Of a stretch of DNA of 64,000 nucleotides, positions 27,404 through 37,595 are shown in pieces. The stretch is taken from positions 5,901,501 to 5,965,500 of the forward strand of contig NC_019684.1 of assembly GCF_000316645.1 (NCBI RefSeq), written 5' to 3'. The DNA is from Nostoc sp. PCC 7524. Lineage in GTDB: Bacteria > Cyanobacteriota > Cyanobacteriia > Cyanobacteriales > Nostocaceae. The translations under genes and the position numbers were made by a program. The notes under the pieces were generated by a model. That model was not told where the DNA came from and ran no database searches. It saw nothing but the letters and a program-made list of their open reading frames with translations. How positions within the stretch are numbered: position 1 is the stretch's first letter; the number at the start of each line of letters is the position of its first letter.

Positions 27404-27961
27404 ATGGGAGCTAATCTACAACAGATTGCTAATTACTTAGATAAGATAGGTTGGGACTACCGTTTCGATGAAGACGAAGACCAGATCATCACAGGTGTAG
27501 AAGCTGATAACGTAGAAGATTTTCTAATAGTTGTCCAATTAGATGAAGGGGGAAAATTTTTCCGGGTATTTGCGCCTCAAGTTATAGCTATAGTTCAAGA
27601 TCATCCTCACAAGGAAGCTATTTTACAGACAATCTTGACAATTGCCTGGGAAACGAAAATGCTGCACTGGGAATATGACCCGCTTGATGGTGAAATCCGT
27701 GCCATGATTGAATTCCCTTTAGAAGACTCAATTCTCACGGAGAGGCAATTTCATCGCTGTTTGAGTGGATTAATTCAGATTGTAGACAATATAGCAATCC
27801 CACGTTTAAAAGCGGTAATGGCAACAGGTCACGATCCAGGGAATATAGAACTTGGGGAAAGAATTTTACTGAGTATTCAGGAAGAAGCACCTGGATTACT
27901 GGAAATCCTAGAAAAAGCAATGCAAGCTAGGAAAAAGCGAGGAAGTTTTCCTACAGAGTGA
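27404..27961 (+). CDS. YbjN-like protein of unknown function
   Basis: 185 residues resembling the YbjN / type III secretion chaperone-like fold. It has an N-terminal NYLDKIGWDYRFDEDEDQI segment, a beta-rich middle (FLIVVQLDEGGKFFRVFAPQ) and a helix-rich C-terminus with many acidic residues. No catalytic motif is visible. A GTG at 27368 would add 12 residues, but ATG 27404 has an AGAGG ribosome site at the right spacing, so I prefer it. It is followed by a DUF3318 gene on the same strand. Confidence 0.8.
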   Translation: MGANLQQIANYLDKIGWDYRFDEDEDQIITGVEADNVEDFLIVVQLDEGGKFFRVFAPQVIAIVQDHPHKEAILQTILTIAWETKMLHWEYDPLDGEIRAMIEFPLEDSILTERQFHRCLSGLIQIVDNIAIPRLKAVMATGHDPGNIELGERILLSIQEEAPGLLEILEKAMQARKKRGSFPTE

Positions 27962-28038
27962 GACGAAACATCACTTAAATAGCTATACTCCAAAGTGATA
28001 CCCTCACAATATACTGAAATTTTCTAGGGCTGGATTTT

Positions 28039-28683
28039 ATGACATCCTATGCAACCTCCTCTGCCAAAGCGGAAATGAGTGAACTCCGGCGGTTAAAAGG
28101 CTTACTACCGCCAGAATTGCAGAGCTGGGTCACGGTTGAAGGTACAACTGAGGTCAATCCACCCCTGATCCGTTGCGAAGAAATTGGTAAAGACCAAGTA
28201 GAAATTCAAATTGACTTGGTGAAATGGGACACCTTAGCAATGGATCAGCGTAATCTGCTGTTCTGGCATGAAGTCGCCCGCATTCAAAATGACACAATTC
28301 CCAAAGATGGTTGGGAAATGGCAGCATTAGCCATCGGCTTAGGTGGTGCTGTAGGTGAGTTGTGGGTACAGGATGGATTGTTGTTAGTGTTGGCTTTGGC
28401 GCTGTGTGGCGTTTCCGGCTGGCGACTATATCAAAAAAATAATGGAGAAAAGCAACTCAGAGAATTAATTGATGCTGATGATAAGGCGATCGCACTAGCA
28501 ACTCGTTTTGGTTATAGTCTTCCTAACGCCTACAAGAGTCTAGGTAGTGCCTTAAAAACCCTCATCGATAACACTCCTAGCAAGCGCCAACGCTCTCGCT
28601 ATGAAACGCGGCTTTCTGCTCTTAAGCGTAGTGCGAATAAAGCCAAAGCTAAATCTAGAGCAACAGATGAAGGCGAATTGTAG
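28039..28683 (+). CDS. DUF3318 protein
   Basis: 214-residue cyanobacterial protein of the DUF3318 family; function unknown. The N-terminus has SAKAEMSELRRLKGLLPPEL, then IDLVKWDTLAMDQRNLLFWHEVARIQ. Two adjacent hydrophobic stretches (MAALAIGLGGAVGELWV and GLLLVLALALCGVSGW) suggest a hairpin in the membrane. The C-terminus is basic (KSRATDEGEL preceded by Lys/Arg). It is close to the YbjN-like gene, possibly co-transcribed. Confidence 0.88.
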   Translation: MTSYATSSAKAEMSELRRLKGLLPPELQSWVTVEGTTEVNPPLIRCEEIGKDQVEIQIDLVKWDTLAMDQRNLLFWHEVARIQNDTIPKDGWEMAALAIGLGGAVGELWVQDGLLLVLALALCGVSGWRLYQKNNGEKQLRELIDADDKAIALATRFGYSLPNAYKSLGSALKTLIDNTPSKRQRSRYETRLSALKRSANKAKAKSRATDEGEL

Positions 28684-28700
28684 TCACCAAAAATAGATTT

Positions 28701-28724
28701 GGGTGGGCAAGTATTGCCCATCCC
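28701..28724. terminator. Hairpin between DUF3318 gene and queE
   Basis: GGGTGGGCAA / TTGCCCATCCC with one bulged base and a three-base loop, between convergent genes. No strong T-run follows on either strand. Confidence 0.55.
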
Positions 28725-28815
28725 ATGATTTAAATTTGATTTATCTTCATCAAAATTTTACACAAAAATTTGTGCGCGTGAAGCCTGATCAAGAACAGAC
28801 CGATATGCTGTTGGC

Positions 28816-29610
28816 TTATAGCTGATTGAGCATTTTATGAGTCTGGGGTACAACGCGAACCTGTTTTAAGAACCGCTTCATCAAAGCTTGCCATGTCAAA
28901 ACCTGTTCGGGAGTAGGAGCCAGCACAGGAGTTTTAGTAAATTGTTCAGATTCAGCCAAAGGTGTAACAGGTTGTAAAAATAGGGGAATCTCAGGACTGA
29001 CATCTGCGACTAACAAAGCAGCCTGTTCCAATTCCGCCACATCAGTTTGATCAGAAATAATTATTTTGATGAAAGTTTCTAAATTTGGATAACAAATTTG
29101 CAGAAACTTCATATGCTCTTGCCAATGAGATTCACCACTGACACTGGGTAGTTTCCAATCCATACCCACCAAGTCGAGATAGGGTAATATCATTGCTAAT
29201 TGTTCTGGGCGATGTCCGCCAGTTTCGAGATATATGGGTAGGCCAGTGAGCGATCGCACTTGTGGCAAAAATTCCTTTAAGAAACCTGCATGAAGAAGAG
29301 GTTCTCCACCAGTTAAGCTAATGCTATCGTGTAGAGAAGGTAAATTCTGCCTTTCAATCCATTCGAGTAAGATTGGTATTGGGACAGGATTGGGATGAGT
29401 TTCAAAGTCTCGTAATCCGGGCGATCGCTCTATCCTACAATTAGCAGGTGCATTCCAAGTATGGACACTATCGCAAAAGTGGCAACGCAAGTCACAAAAA
29501 GCAAAGCGAATAAAAATTTGACGTGTCCCGACATTCAGTCCTTCCCCTTGAATAGCAGAAAAGACCTCGATCAGGCGTGCAGTAGGTTCGGCTGTAGTCT
29601 TAGCAGTCAT
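28816..29610 (-). CDS. queE: 7-carboxy-7-deazaguanine synthase
   Basis: Radical SAM enzyme that converts carboxy-tetrahydropterin to 7-carboxy-7-deazaguanine, a step towards queuosine. The cluster motif CDLRCHFC (Cys39, Cys43, Cys46) is the C-x3-C-x2-C form. It is preceded by the family signature FSAIQGEGLNVGTRQIFIR and followed by SLTGGEPLLHAGFL. I use ATG 29610 (264 residues) rather than the ATG at 29664: the 18 extra residues are Cys-rich and unlike the family. The next gene is divergent. Confidence 0.94.
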   Translation of the reverse strand: MTAKTTAEPTARLIEVFSAIQGEGLNVGTRQIFIRFAFCDLRCHFCDSVHTWNAPANCRIERSPGLRDFETHPNPVPIPILLEWIERQNLPSLHDSISLTGGEPLLHAGFLKEFLPQVRSLTGLPIYLETGGHRPEQLAMILPYLDLVGMDWKLPSVSGESHWQEHMKFLQICYPNLETFIKIIISDQTDVAELEQAALLVADVSPEIPLFLQPVTPLAESEQFTKTPVLAPTPEQVLTWQALMKRFLKQVRVVPQTHKMLNQL

Positions 29611-29802
29611 AGGATAGTAGCAACGCGATCGCGCTGCATCGGCGCAATAACAAGTATGTTTCACTTCTTGTTCTATTGTGAACCGTTACAGGCAGTCTGT
29701 GATCTTATCCTATACAACTAGCGATGAGTCATTATTCCTACTTATTAAATATGAGGTTAGGTGATTTTTTAGGACAAAATAAGTTTGGCAGATTAAATTT
29801 AT

Positions 29803-30852
29803 ATGGCAACGAAAGTGCAGAGCTTCATGACTAGCCAACCCACAGAGGTAAATTTCCCAGTTACTACCTTAGATGAAATGGTAATAGTGCAGGTATCTGC
29901 GCGTCTTAGCGTGCTTGAAGCAGTAGGCTTTAAGCAAACCTGCCAAGAATTAACTCAAAAAAATCCCCATCCTAAACAAATCATTATTGATTTTCAGCAA
30001 ACTACTTTTATGGATAGTAGTGGTTTAGGAGCTTTGGTTAGTAGTTTTAAAACTACCCAAGAGAAAGAAATTACTATGACTCTGCGGAATGTCACTCCCC
30101 AGGTCATGGCAGTGCTAAACCTCACAGGACTAGATAAAGTTTTTTCTATTGAGTCTAGTAGCGATACACTGCCAATAGAAGCTGATAATTTGACTGATAT
30201 CCAGAAGGGTAATTCTCGTAAAGTTGAGCAACTACCAACTACTCATCCATCGGTAGCATCGTGGATGAAAAGATTTTTAGACATTATTGGTGCTGTGGTA
30301 GGTTTGGTAATCACGGGAATTTTGTTGATTCCCATTATGATTGCTATCCAAATAGATGATCCCGGCCCTATTTTCTTTGGACAAATTCGCTGTGGTTGGA
30401 TGGGGAAACGCTTCAAAATTTGGAAATTCCGTTCCATGTGTGTAGATGCAGAAGCGAAAAAGTCTCTAGTCAAAAATCAAGTAGAAGGTGCATTTTTTAA
30501 AAATGAAAATGATCCCAGAATCACAAGAGTAGGCAAGTTTCTACGCCGTACTAGCTTAGATGAATTTCCGCAGTTTTGGAACGTCTTGAAAGGGGATATG
30601 AGTTTAGTTGGAACTCGACCACCTACACCGGATGAAGTAGAACGTTATGAAGTCCCAGAGTGGCAGCGTTTGGACGTAAAACCAGGTATGACCGGCGAAT
30701 GGCAAGTTAACGGCAGGTCTAAAGTCCGCAGTTTTGAAGATGTGATTAGGCTAGATTTGCTATATCAGAAAAACTGGAGTCTGATGTACGACTTGAAGTT
30801 AATTTTCAAGACTATTGCCATTATCTTTAATAGAAATAGTGGTGCTTATTAA
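29803..30852 (+). CDS. STAS domain fused to a bacterial sugar transferase
   Basis: 349-residue two-domain protein. Residues about 20-120 are a STAS (anti-sigma-factor antagonist) domain with the phosphorylatable-serine motif FMDSSGLGALV (Ser72 or Ser73). After a linker, residues 154-349 form a polyisoprenyl-phosphate hexose-1-phosphate transferase: a membrane segment at 158-182, then DPGPIFFGQIRCG, KIWKFRSM, DEFPQFWNVLKGDMSLVGTR and PGMTGEWQVNGRS. It would load the first sugar phosphate onto undecaprenyl phosphate for exopolysaccharide synthesis. The STAS part suggests control by a phosphorylation switch. Monocistronic, with a terminator after it. Confidence 0.94.
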   Translation: MATKVQSFMTSQPTEVNFPVTTLDEMVIVQVSARLSVLEAVGFKQTCQELTQKNPHPKQIIIDFQQTTFMDSSGLGALVSSFKTTQEKEITMTLRNVTPQVMAVLNLTGLDKVFSIESSSDTLPIEADNLTDIQKGNSRKVEQLPTTHPSVASWMKRFLDIIGAVVGLVITGILLIPIMIAIQIDDPGPIFFGQIRCGWMGKRFKIWKFRSMCVDAEAKKSLVKNQVEGAFFKNENDPRITRVGKFLRRTSLDEFPQFWNVLKGDMSLVGTRPPTPDEVERYEVPEWQRLDVKPGMTGEWQVNGRSKVRSFEDVIRLDLLYQKNWSLMYDLKLIFKTIAIIFNRNSGAY

Positions 30853-30917
30853 CAAATTAATTTGATTTGTAATTTGTTAAAAAATCCTAACTACCAAATG
30901 AATATTTATCTTTATAA

Positions 30918-30945
30918 ATGCCCAAGCTGATTTTAGTTTGGGCAT
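30918..30945 (+). terminator. Terminator after the STAS-sugar transferase gene
   Basis: ATGCCCAA / TTGGGCAT inverted repeat with a 12-base loop about 65 bases after the stop, followed by ATTTCTT. Confidence 0.7.
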
Positions 30946-31139
30946 ATTTCTTGATGATTTAAATTAAAAATAGCAATCCTATCTGATTCGTGACAATTTG
31001 CAGTGTTCAGATCCGCGACTTCTTTGGGAATTCGCGTATCTTGTTTCTACTAATGATTTGTGCGATCGCTTCCCTTTGCTGGGTGCATTTATTTCAAAAA
31101 ACTTAGTTCCTGCATCTATATATGCTTTATATTTTTTGA

Positions 31140-31406
31140 TTATTCATAATGATATTTACATGACAGAATAATTATTAAATCTTCTTCTACTTTGTAGACT
31201 AATCTATGTTCATCTGTAATCCGCCTTGACCAATAACCCTGTAATTCATACTTAAGGGCTTCAGGCTTACCAATTCCTGAAAATGGTTCTCTTTGGATGT
31301 CTTTAATCAATTCTAATATTTTTTTAAAAATTTTCTTATCTTCTATTGTCCACAGACCTAATTGTTCAAAAGCTTCTGGTTCAAATGCTATTTTTTTCAT
31401 ATTCAT
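31140..31406 (-). CDS. yoeB: Txe/YoeB-type toxin
   Basis: 88-residue YoeB family mRNA interferase. The family signature runs through KIAFEPEAFEQLGLW, ILELIKDIQREPFSGIGKPE, ALKYELQGYWSRRITDEHRL and the C-terminal CKYHYE. The conserved Glu, Arg and C-terminal His-Tyr residues are all present, so it should be active. The start overlaps the antitoxin gene by about 26 bases (ATG 31406; a second ATG at 31400 is possible). Confidence 0.94.
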   Translation of the reverse strand: MNMKKIAFEPEAFEQLGLWTIEDKKIFKKILELIKDIQREPFSGIGKPEALKYELQGYWSRRITDEHRLVYKVEEDLIIILSCKYHYE

Positions 31407-31632
31407 CTAATTCGACATAGATTAGATTTCCTTTATTTACATTTTCTAAAGCTTGAAGTAGATGTTTTTTATTGGCTTCCGATTTTAAAAGGTACGTAGT
31501 TTCATCTTCCTCAGTTTCCTGTTCCACTAGAACAATGACTTCTACAACAGTTCCTTCTGCTAGTTCGGTTGTAGACAATTCAATTTTGCCATCTTTACCG
31601 ACAATAACCTTTTTTTTAATACCACTCAGCAT
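31381..31632 (-). CDS. Antitoxin of the YoeB-type pair
   Basis: 83-residue partner of the YoeB toxin. The C-terminal half (YLLKSEANKKHLLQALENVN) is the YefM-type toxin-binding segment. The N-terminal half (KKVIVGKDGKIELSTTELAE) looks like an AbrB/DUF104-type strand region, not the usual Phd/YefM fold, so it appears to be a hybrid antitoxin. It precedes and overlaps the toxin gene, the normal order for yefM-yoeB. Autoregulation is expected but not shown. Confidence 0.85.
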   Translation of the reverse strand: MLSGIKKKVIVGKDGKIELSTTELAEGTVVEVIVLVEQETEEDETTYLLKSEANKKHLLQALENVNKGNLIYVELDEYEKNSI

Positions 31633-31889
31633 AGATTTTAGTTACTCCTTTCATAACTGGGACTTAGACAGTATTTTAGACTTTATTTTAAGTTTATCGA
31701 AATAATGGCATTTTAGTGCGATCGCTCCCTGTATTCCCTGATCTACTTTAGTGAAAAAAGAGCGATCGCTAGTTAATTAGATACACTCTAACCCAAACTG
31801 GGAATACTATCTAAAGCACAGCTACCTGCTACATACAAGCAAAGCTGATACTTCATTGCTCACTGAGTTCTAGCAACTAGGAGAATATC

Positions 31890-33170
31890 ATGAGTTTACC
31901 AATTCAAATTGCATTTGCACTTGCACCACATATTGCTAAAGGTTTATCTGATGGAAGCCTCTTAAGAGTTGGGGGTGTAGTCGTTGATGCTACTACAAAA
32001 CAAGTTGTCACTTGGTTAAAAGAGATAACCCCTAATTCTCTAAAACCAACGTTAAATCAATCCTCTAATAGTGTCCTCAATCTTGCTGTTTCAGGAGCAA
32101 ATCTAGTTGCTTCAGGGGCTAACGCAGCTGTGATAAGAAAAGGTTTATCTGATGTCAATGAGCGTTTAGGTGGTATTGAGTATCAGTTAGAAGAATTAGG
32201 GCAGAATTTACGATTAACTCAAGGAATTTTACAGGTAACTACAGCTGCTAGCATACTGAATCTAGGCGTTTCAGTGATGGGCTTTGCTGTGATAGCGCAA
32301 CGACTTAAAGAACTAGAAGAACGCTTACAAGAAGCACAAGAGTTATTAAATAAGATTAACCGGAAAATTGATCTCAGTTTTTATGCTAATTTTCGTGCAG
32401 CTATTGAATTAGCAATTAATGCTTTTACGATGACCAAATTAGAAAATCGTAGAAGTAGCGCGTTACAAGCTATCAACCGATTTTTAGAAGCAGAACATAT
32501 TTATACTGATTTTACTGATATTGAAATTGAGCAGCAAAGCCAAATTGCTGATGAATACCTGCTCACCTTATCCTTAGCATATCTAGCTGAAACACGTTGT
32601 TATTTAGAATTAGAAGAACATGAAACAGCACTGCGCCGCTTTCAAGAAGGGGCAAGAGTTATTCGTTCTCGTACTCAAAAGTATGTTGAAATTCTTCTAA
32701 CTTCTAACCCAGCAGCTTATCTGCAACCTCACTTTAAAGACCAGATTGACTTGAGAAGATTAACCAAAGTTTACCAATGGATTGATCACAATTTGGAAGA
32801 AAATGCAGTGTTTGAAATGCAACGCGAAAATTTATATAAAATGGCGCAAGACCCTAATAAGTGGGTGGAATCTCTGCCAGTAGCTATTCTAAGTCGTGTT
32901 GAAGTTCAAGGAGGTTGGCTAGGTCCTAATGTTGGTGATTTGAAGCGAGAAGCTGATAAACGCCTTCCTCAAGTATTAGAAGTAATAGAATCTATGGTAG
33001 AAACCCACCGTCGTTTTGAATCATATCAAACAGAAATACAAGCAATATCTCAATTAGGTATCAGCTTTCATGAATGGCTCAAATTAACTCCTACAGAGAA
33101 TCAACCAGAAGGTTCAGAATTAATGTATATAATGCCAAAAACACCCTTACAAATATCACTATCTACTTAA
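31890..33170 (+). CDS. Unrecognised helical protein with two hydrophobic segments
   Basis: 426 residues; I do not recognise the family. The N-terminal 150 residues hold Ala/Gly/Val-rich amphipathic or hydrophobic stretches (VLNLAVSGANLVASGANAAV and TAASILNLGVSVMGFAVIA). These flank a coiled-coil-like segment (about 90-110), with a second coiled coil following (RLKELEERLQEAQELLNKIN). The rest is helical with a repeat-like pair LLTLSLAYLAETRCYLELEE and ALRRFQEGARVIRSR. The layout recalls alpha-helical membrane-active proteins, but this is only a resemblance. It stands alone beside a toxin-antitoxin pair. A TAGGAG ribosome site supports ATG 31890. Confidence 0.85.
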   Translation: MSLPIQIAFALAPHIAKGLSDGSLLRVGGVVVDATTKQVVTWLKEITPNSLKPTLNQSSNSVLNLAVSGANLVASGANAAVIRKGLSDVNERLGGIEYQLEELGQNLRLTQGILQVTTAASILNLGVSVMGFAVIAQRLKELEERLQEAQELLNKINRKIDLSFYANFRAAIELAINAFTMTKLENRRSSALQAINRFLEAEHIYTDFTDIEIEQQSQIADEYLLTLSLAYLAETRCYLELEEHETALRRFQEGARVIRSRTQKYVEILLTSNPAAYLQPHFKDQIDLRRLTKVYQWIDHNLEENAVFEMQRENLYKMAQDPNKWVESLPVAILSRVEVQGGWLGPNVGDLKREADKRLPQVLEVIESMVETHRRFESYQTEIQAISQLGISFHEWLKLTPTENQPEGSELMYIMPKTPLQISLST

Positions 33171-33258
33171 AATTACTTCTTTCCTTTGCGTCTTCCTTGC
33201 GGGACGCTCTGCGAATGTGCCTACCCTGCGGGAACGCCAAGGGCGAATGTGTGAAACA

Positions 33259-33284
33259 TAAAAAAGGCGAACAAAGGTTCGCCT
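33259..33284 (-). terminator. Rho-independent terminator of chlN
   Basis: AGGCGAAC / GTTCGCCT with a four-base loop; on the minus strand the hairpin is followed directly by a TTTTTT run. It lies 28 bases after the chlN stop. Confidence 0.88.
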
Positions 33285-33311
33285 CTAAAATAATTATTTA
33301 AAACCCAAATC

Positions 33312-34769
<1,458 letters not shown>

Positions 34770-34900
34770 TCATACCAATTCAAAATTCAAAATACCCTTC
34801 CGGGAAGGCTTGCGCCTACAAAATTCAAAATTCAAAAGAATAGATATCACAAGGGTTTAAGCGTGTGTATCTGTCATATTCTTTTTTCAAATTGGTATGA
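34770..34900. mobile_element. MITE-like element between the DUF5331 gene and chlN
   Basis: 131-bp non-coding segment bounded by perfect 11-base inverted repeats TCATACCAATT / AATTGGTATGA and flanked on both sides by the tetranucleotide GTAG, which looks like a target duplication. Inside are AAAATTCAAAATT-type tracts and a GC-rich CTTCCGGGAAGG core. No ORF. It resembles small non-autonomous elements common in cyanobacteria. Confidence 0.65.
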
Positions 34901-34966
34901 GTAGTAAATCCTACATACTATTCCTTATTCCCTACTCCCTATTCCCTACTCCCTGATTACTAATAT

Positions 34967-35692
34967 TTATGCGTTGGGGAAGAGACGGGCAATTTCTGAT
35001 TCATCAAAAACGCCAGCTGGTAATTCTTCCCCCAAGAAATCATTATTTTCTTCACCCTTTTGTAAGGATGTTTCATCACCCCAGACATCTGATAACACGT
35101 CACTGAAAGCATTTTCATCTGGTGTGTTCAGATCATCCAGAATTTGCTCTTCCAGTTGTTCTACAGATGCAGCTGCGACATCAAAAGAAACATCGCCAAA
35201 ATCATCTTCTTCCTGGCTCATGGCTGCAACAGACTCATCCTTGAGTTGTTGGATAGTTTGTTCCATGTCTCCGACTATCAGCGTTTGAGACTCAACATCT
35301 CCCCCAAAACCATTGGTATGAGAATCTGCAAAAGTTTCATCTTCGATGTTTTCATCGACTTCAGCAGTCGGCTCGTATTGGTGAGTTTCTGGTTCTGCTT
35401 CGGGAATTGTACTGTTACCAAGGGCAATGTCTGGGTCAAAATGTAAATCCAGTACCTCAATTAAAGTATCGGCATCAGGATTTAATTTGGCAAAGGGAAA
35501 CATTAACTGTGCTAATTTTGGTTCTAGCGCATTCACTACTCCCAGGATGAGGTAAGAAGGTGGACGTTTTCCACCATCAGGCGTATAGACTGATTCCACC
35601 TGCATATGGAGTTTGATCCAATCACGATTGGCTTGGAAAAATTGCAACCACTTCTGTCTAATCGAATCTGTAAAGCTATTAAAGAAAGCCAT
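34967..35692 (-). CDS. DUF5331 protein between chlL and chlN
   Basis: 241-residue protein with an N-terminal DUF5331 domain (MAFFNSFTDSIRQKWLQFFQ, then VESVYTPDGGKRPPSYLILG). A long acidic, Asp/Glu/Ser-rich tail follows that looks disordered and ends EIARLFPNA. Genes of this family lie between chlL and chlN in heterocystous cyanobacteria, so a link to protochlorophyllide reduction is plausible but unproven. An earlier start at 35728 overlaps chlL by eight bases; I chose 35692 because the domain begins there. Confidence 0.87.
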   Translation of the reverse strand: MAFFNSFTDSIRQKWLQFFQANRDWIKLHMQVESVYTPDGGKRPPSYLILGVVNALEPKLAQLMFPFAKLNPDADTLIEVLDLHFDPDIALGNSTIPEAEPETHQYEPTAEVDENIEDETFADSHTNGFGGDVESQTLIVGDMEQTIQQLKDESVAAMSQEEDDFGDVSFDVAAASVEQLEEQILDDLNTPDENAFSDVLSDVWGDETSLQKGEENNDFLGEELPAGVFDESEIARLFPNA

Positions 35693-35720
35693 ATTGACCC
35701 CCATCCTGAAACTAGATGAT

Positions 35721-36587
35721 TTATACAATCATCAAGTCTAATTCCTCTTCAGGATTAGCAACCTGTGGTTTACGCGGATTTAAATAAAAATCTGACAATA
35801 AAGAAAATAATTCCCGGTCTGGGGAATCGTTAGGTACAACTCCTTCAGGACGTGCGAGAATTTGGTCAGCGATGTTGAGGTAGTAATCGCAAACGTAGTT
35901 TAAAGATGGGTCAGACTCTGCCATTTCAAACAAAGTTTTCCCCTTGACGCGAGACACCCGGATATCTTCTATTAATGGTAAGACTTCCAGCACAGGCATA
36001 GGAACTGCTTCCACATACTTCTCAATCAAGTCGCGCTTGGAGGTACGGTTGCCGATTAACCCAGCTAGACGCAGTGGGTGAGTCCGTGCTTTCTCCCGCA
36101 CAGAAGCGGCAATGCGGTTAGCAGCAAACAAGGCATCAAAGCCATTATCAGTCACGATCATGCAGTAATCTGCATAGTTGAGTGGTGCTGCGAAACCACC
36201 ACAAACAACGTCACCCAATACATCAAACAAGATTACATCATACTCATCAAAAGCGTTGAGTTCTTTCAGTAATTTTACGGTTTCACCAACAACATAACCA
36301 CCACAGCCAGCACCCGCAGGTGGGCCTCCAGCCTCAACGCAATCTACACCACCATAGCCTTTGTAAATTACGTCTTCTGGCCAAACATCTTCGTAGTGAT
36401 AGTCTTTTTCTTGCAGAGTATCAATAATTGTTGGAATTAAAAATCCAGTTAGGGTAAAGGTGCTGTCGTGTTTGGGGTCGCACCCAATTTGCAGCACCTT
36501 CTTGCCGCGTTTGGCTAGGGCGACGGATATATTACAGCTAGTTGTGGATTTGCCTATCCCACCTTTTCCGTAAACTGCTAATTTCAC
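35721..36587 (-). CDS. chlL: Light-independent protochlorophyllide reductase ATPase
   Basis: NifH-like iron protein that donates electrons to ChlN-ChlB with ATP hydrolysis. It has the P-loop GKGGIGKS (7-14), the inter-subunit [4Fe-4S] ligands Cys95 (AGAGCGGY) and Cys129 (DVVCGGFA), and [11 protein letters not shown] switch residues. The 288 residues are standard. First gene of the chlL-DUF5331-chlN unit, behind a long AT-rich leader. The protein is oxygen-sensitive by family. Confidence 0.97.
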   Translation of the reverse strand: MKLAVYGKGGIGKSTTSCNISVALAKRGKKVLQIGCDPKHDSTFTLTGFLIPTIIDTLQEKDYHYEDVWPEDVIYKGYGGVDCVEAGGPPAGAGCGGYVVGETVKLLKELNAFDEYDVILFDVLGDVVCGGFAAPLNYADYCMIVTDNGFDALFAANRIAASVREKARTHPLRLAGLIGNRTSKRDLIEKYVEAVPMPVLEVLPLIEDIRVSRVKGKTLFEMAESDPSLNYVCDYYLNIADQILARPEGVVPNDSPDRELFSLLSDFYLNPRKPQVANPEEELDLMIV

Positions 36588-37127
36588 TGTTGTTTGCCTC
36601 TTATCGTTTTTTTATCAAACTCGTGGCTAAAACATTGGCCTTCACCTAACCGTCGATGGCGATGTGTGAGGTATGTGAATGTGATTATTGACGAAATTTC
36701 ACGGGAAATAAAGGGGGTGTAAATCTAAAAAATAAAGCTAAACAGCTTTATAAATAAAAAATTAGAAAAAATAGATAAAAATAATCGAAAAAACCTCTAT
36801 TTAATGCAAAAACCTTTTTTTTGCAAAATTTAAAAATAACTAATTATAAAAATAGTTACAAAAAACAAAATTACAAAATAACGTAATATCAATATTTTTA
36901 CTAGATTTAGCTGACTTGGATTGTCAGTGTGATATGGGTGATGGGAGATGCTGGGGGCGATCGCAAATCAGCCAGTGATTACAGGGGATTTTAGTCACAG
37001 AAGAGACAAAATTTCAGAGATCACCCTCTTTTTACCTCTATCTCAACCTTGGTAACTAAGGGGATATTAGCCAAATAGAACTTTTTTGTAAAAAAATATT
37101 AATTTTTCAAATAGTATCTAAGCTTGA
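36588..37127. other. Long AT-rich chlL upstream region
   Basis: About 540 bases with poly-A and poly-T tracts, no ORF and no tRNA. It contains the chlL promoter and possibly a long 5' leader. A GGCGATCGCAA (HIP1) site is at about 36957. Confidence 0.5.
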
Positions 37128-37385
37128 CTAAAATCCTGAGTGGGTTTCAAGTGCCTCAATTTCTTTGAGGGATTGCCATCCGGCTTGCCACTGGGAATTA
37201 TCTTGTAATAATTTGGCGTTGATCCAAAACCGGACATTAGGATCACAAGCGGCAACCATTTCTGCATAAACCCACTTACCCTGATTTTTGCGGTTGACAA
37301 CCTGGAAATGTCGCCAACCATCTATTTTTTTTGTGGTTGTCCACTTAGAACCGACTAAATAAGGAAATTTTTGTTTTTTAGCCAT
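37128..37385 (-). CDS. TIGR02450-family Trp-rich small protein
   Basis: 85 residues with six or more tryptophans, matching the TIGR02450 Trp-rich family: PYLVGSKWTTTKKIDGWRHF, GKWVYAEMVAACDPNVRFW and the W-x3-W motif QWQAGW. Function unknown. Monocistronic, divergent from clpB. ATG 37385 begins MAKKQKF as in relatives. Confidence 0.9.
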   Translation of the reverse strand: MAKKQKFPYLVGSKWTTTKKIDGWRHFQVVNRKNQGKWVYAEMVAACDPNVRFWINAKLLQDNSQWQAGWQSLKEIEALETHSGF

Positions 37386-37595
37386 CGGTGAATAGTTATT
37401 AGTCGATAGTCAACAGTCATTAGTTATTTTCCCCTACATCCCCACTCGCTTTTCCCAGAATATGGAGAATACTACTACTTGCTGAAGACGTGAAGACCGA
37501 TCCAGCAATTGGTGCCACTCTTCTTAAAATGACGATATGAGAACAATTTGTTCTATCTGCACTTTTGCGTCTAGAGTGGTAGCCTGAATTAGCCT

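Noticed and set aside
33074..33301. 75-codon frame
   Set aside because: Overlaps the end of the helical protein and the chlN terminator, with no features.
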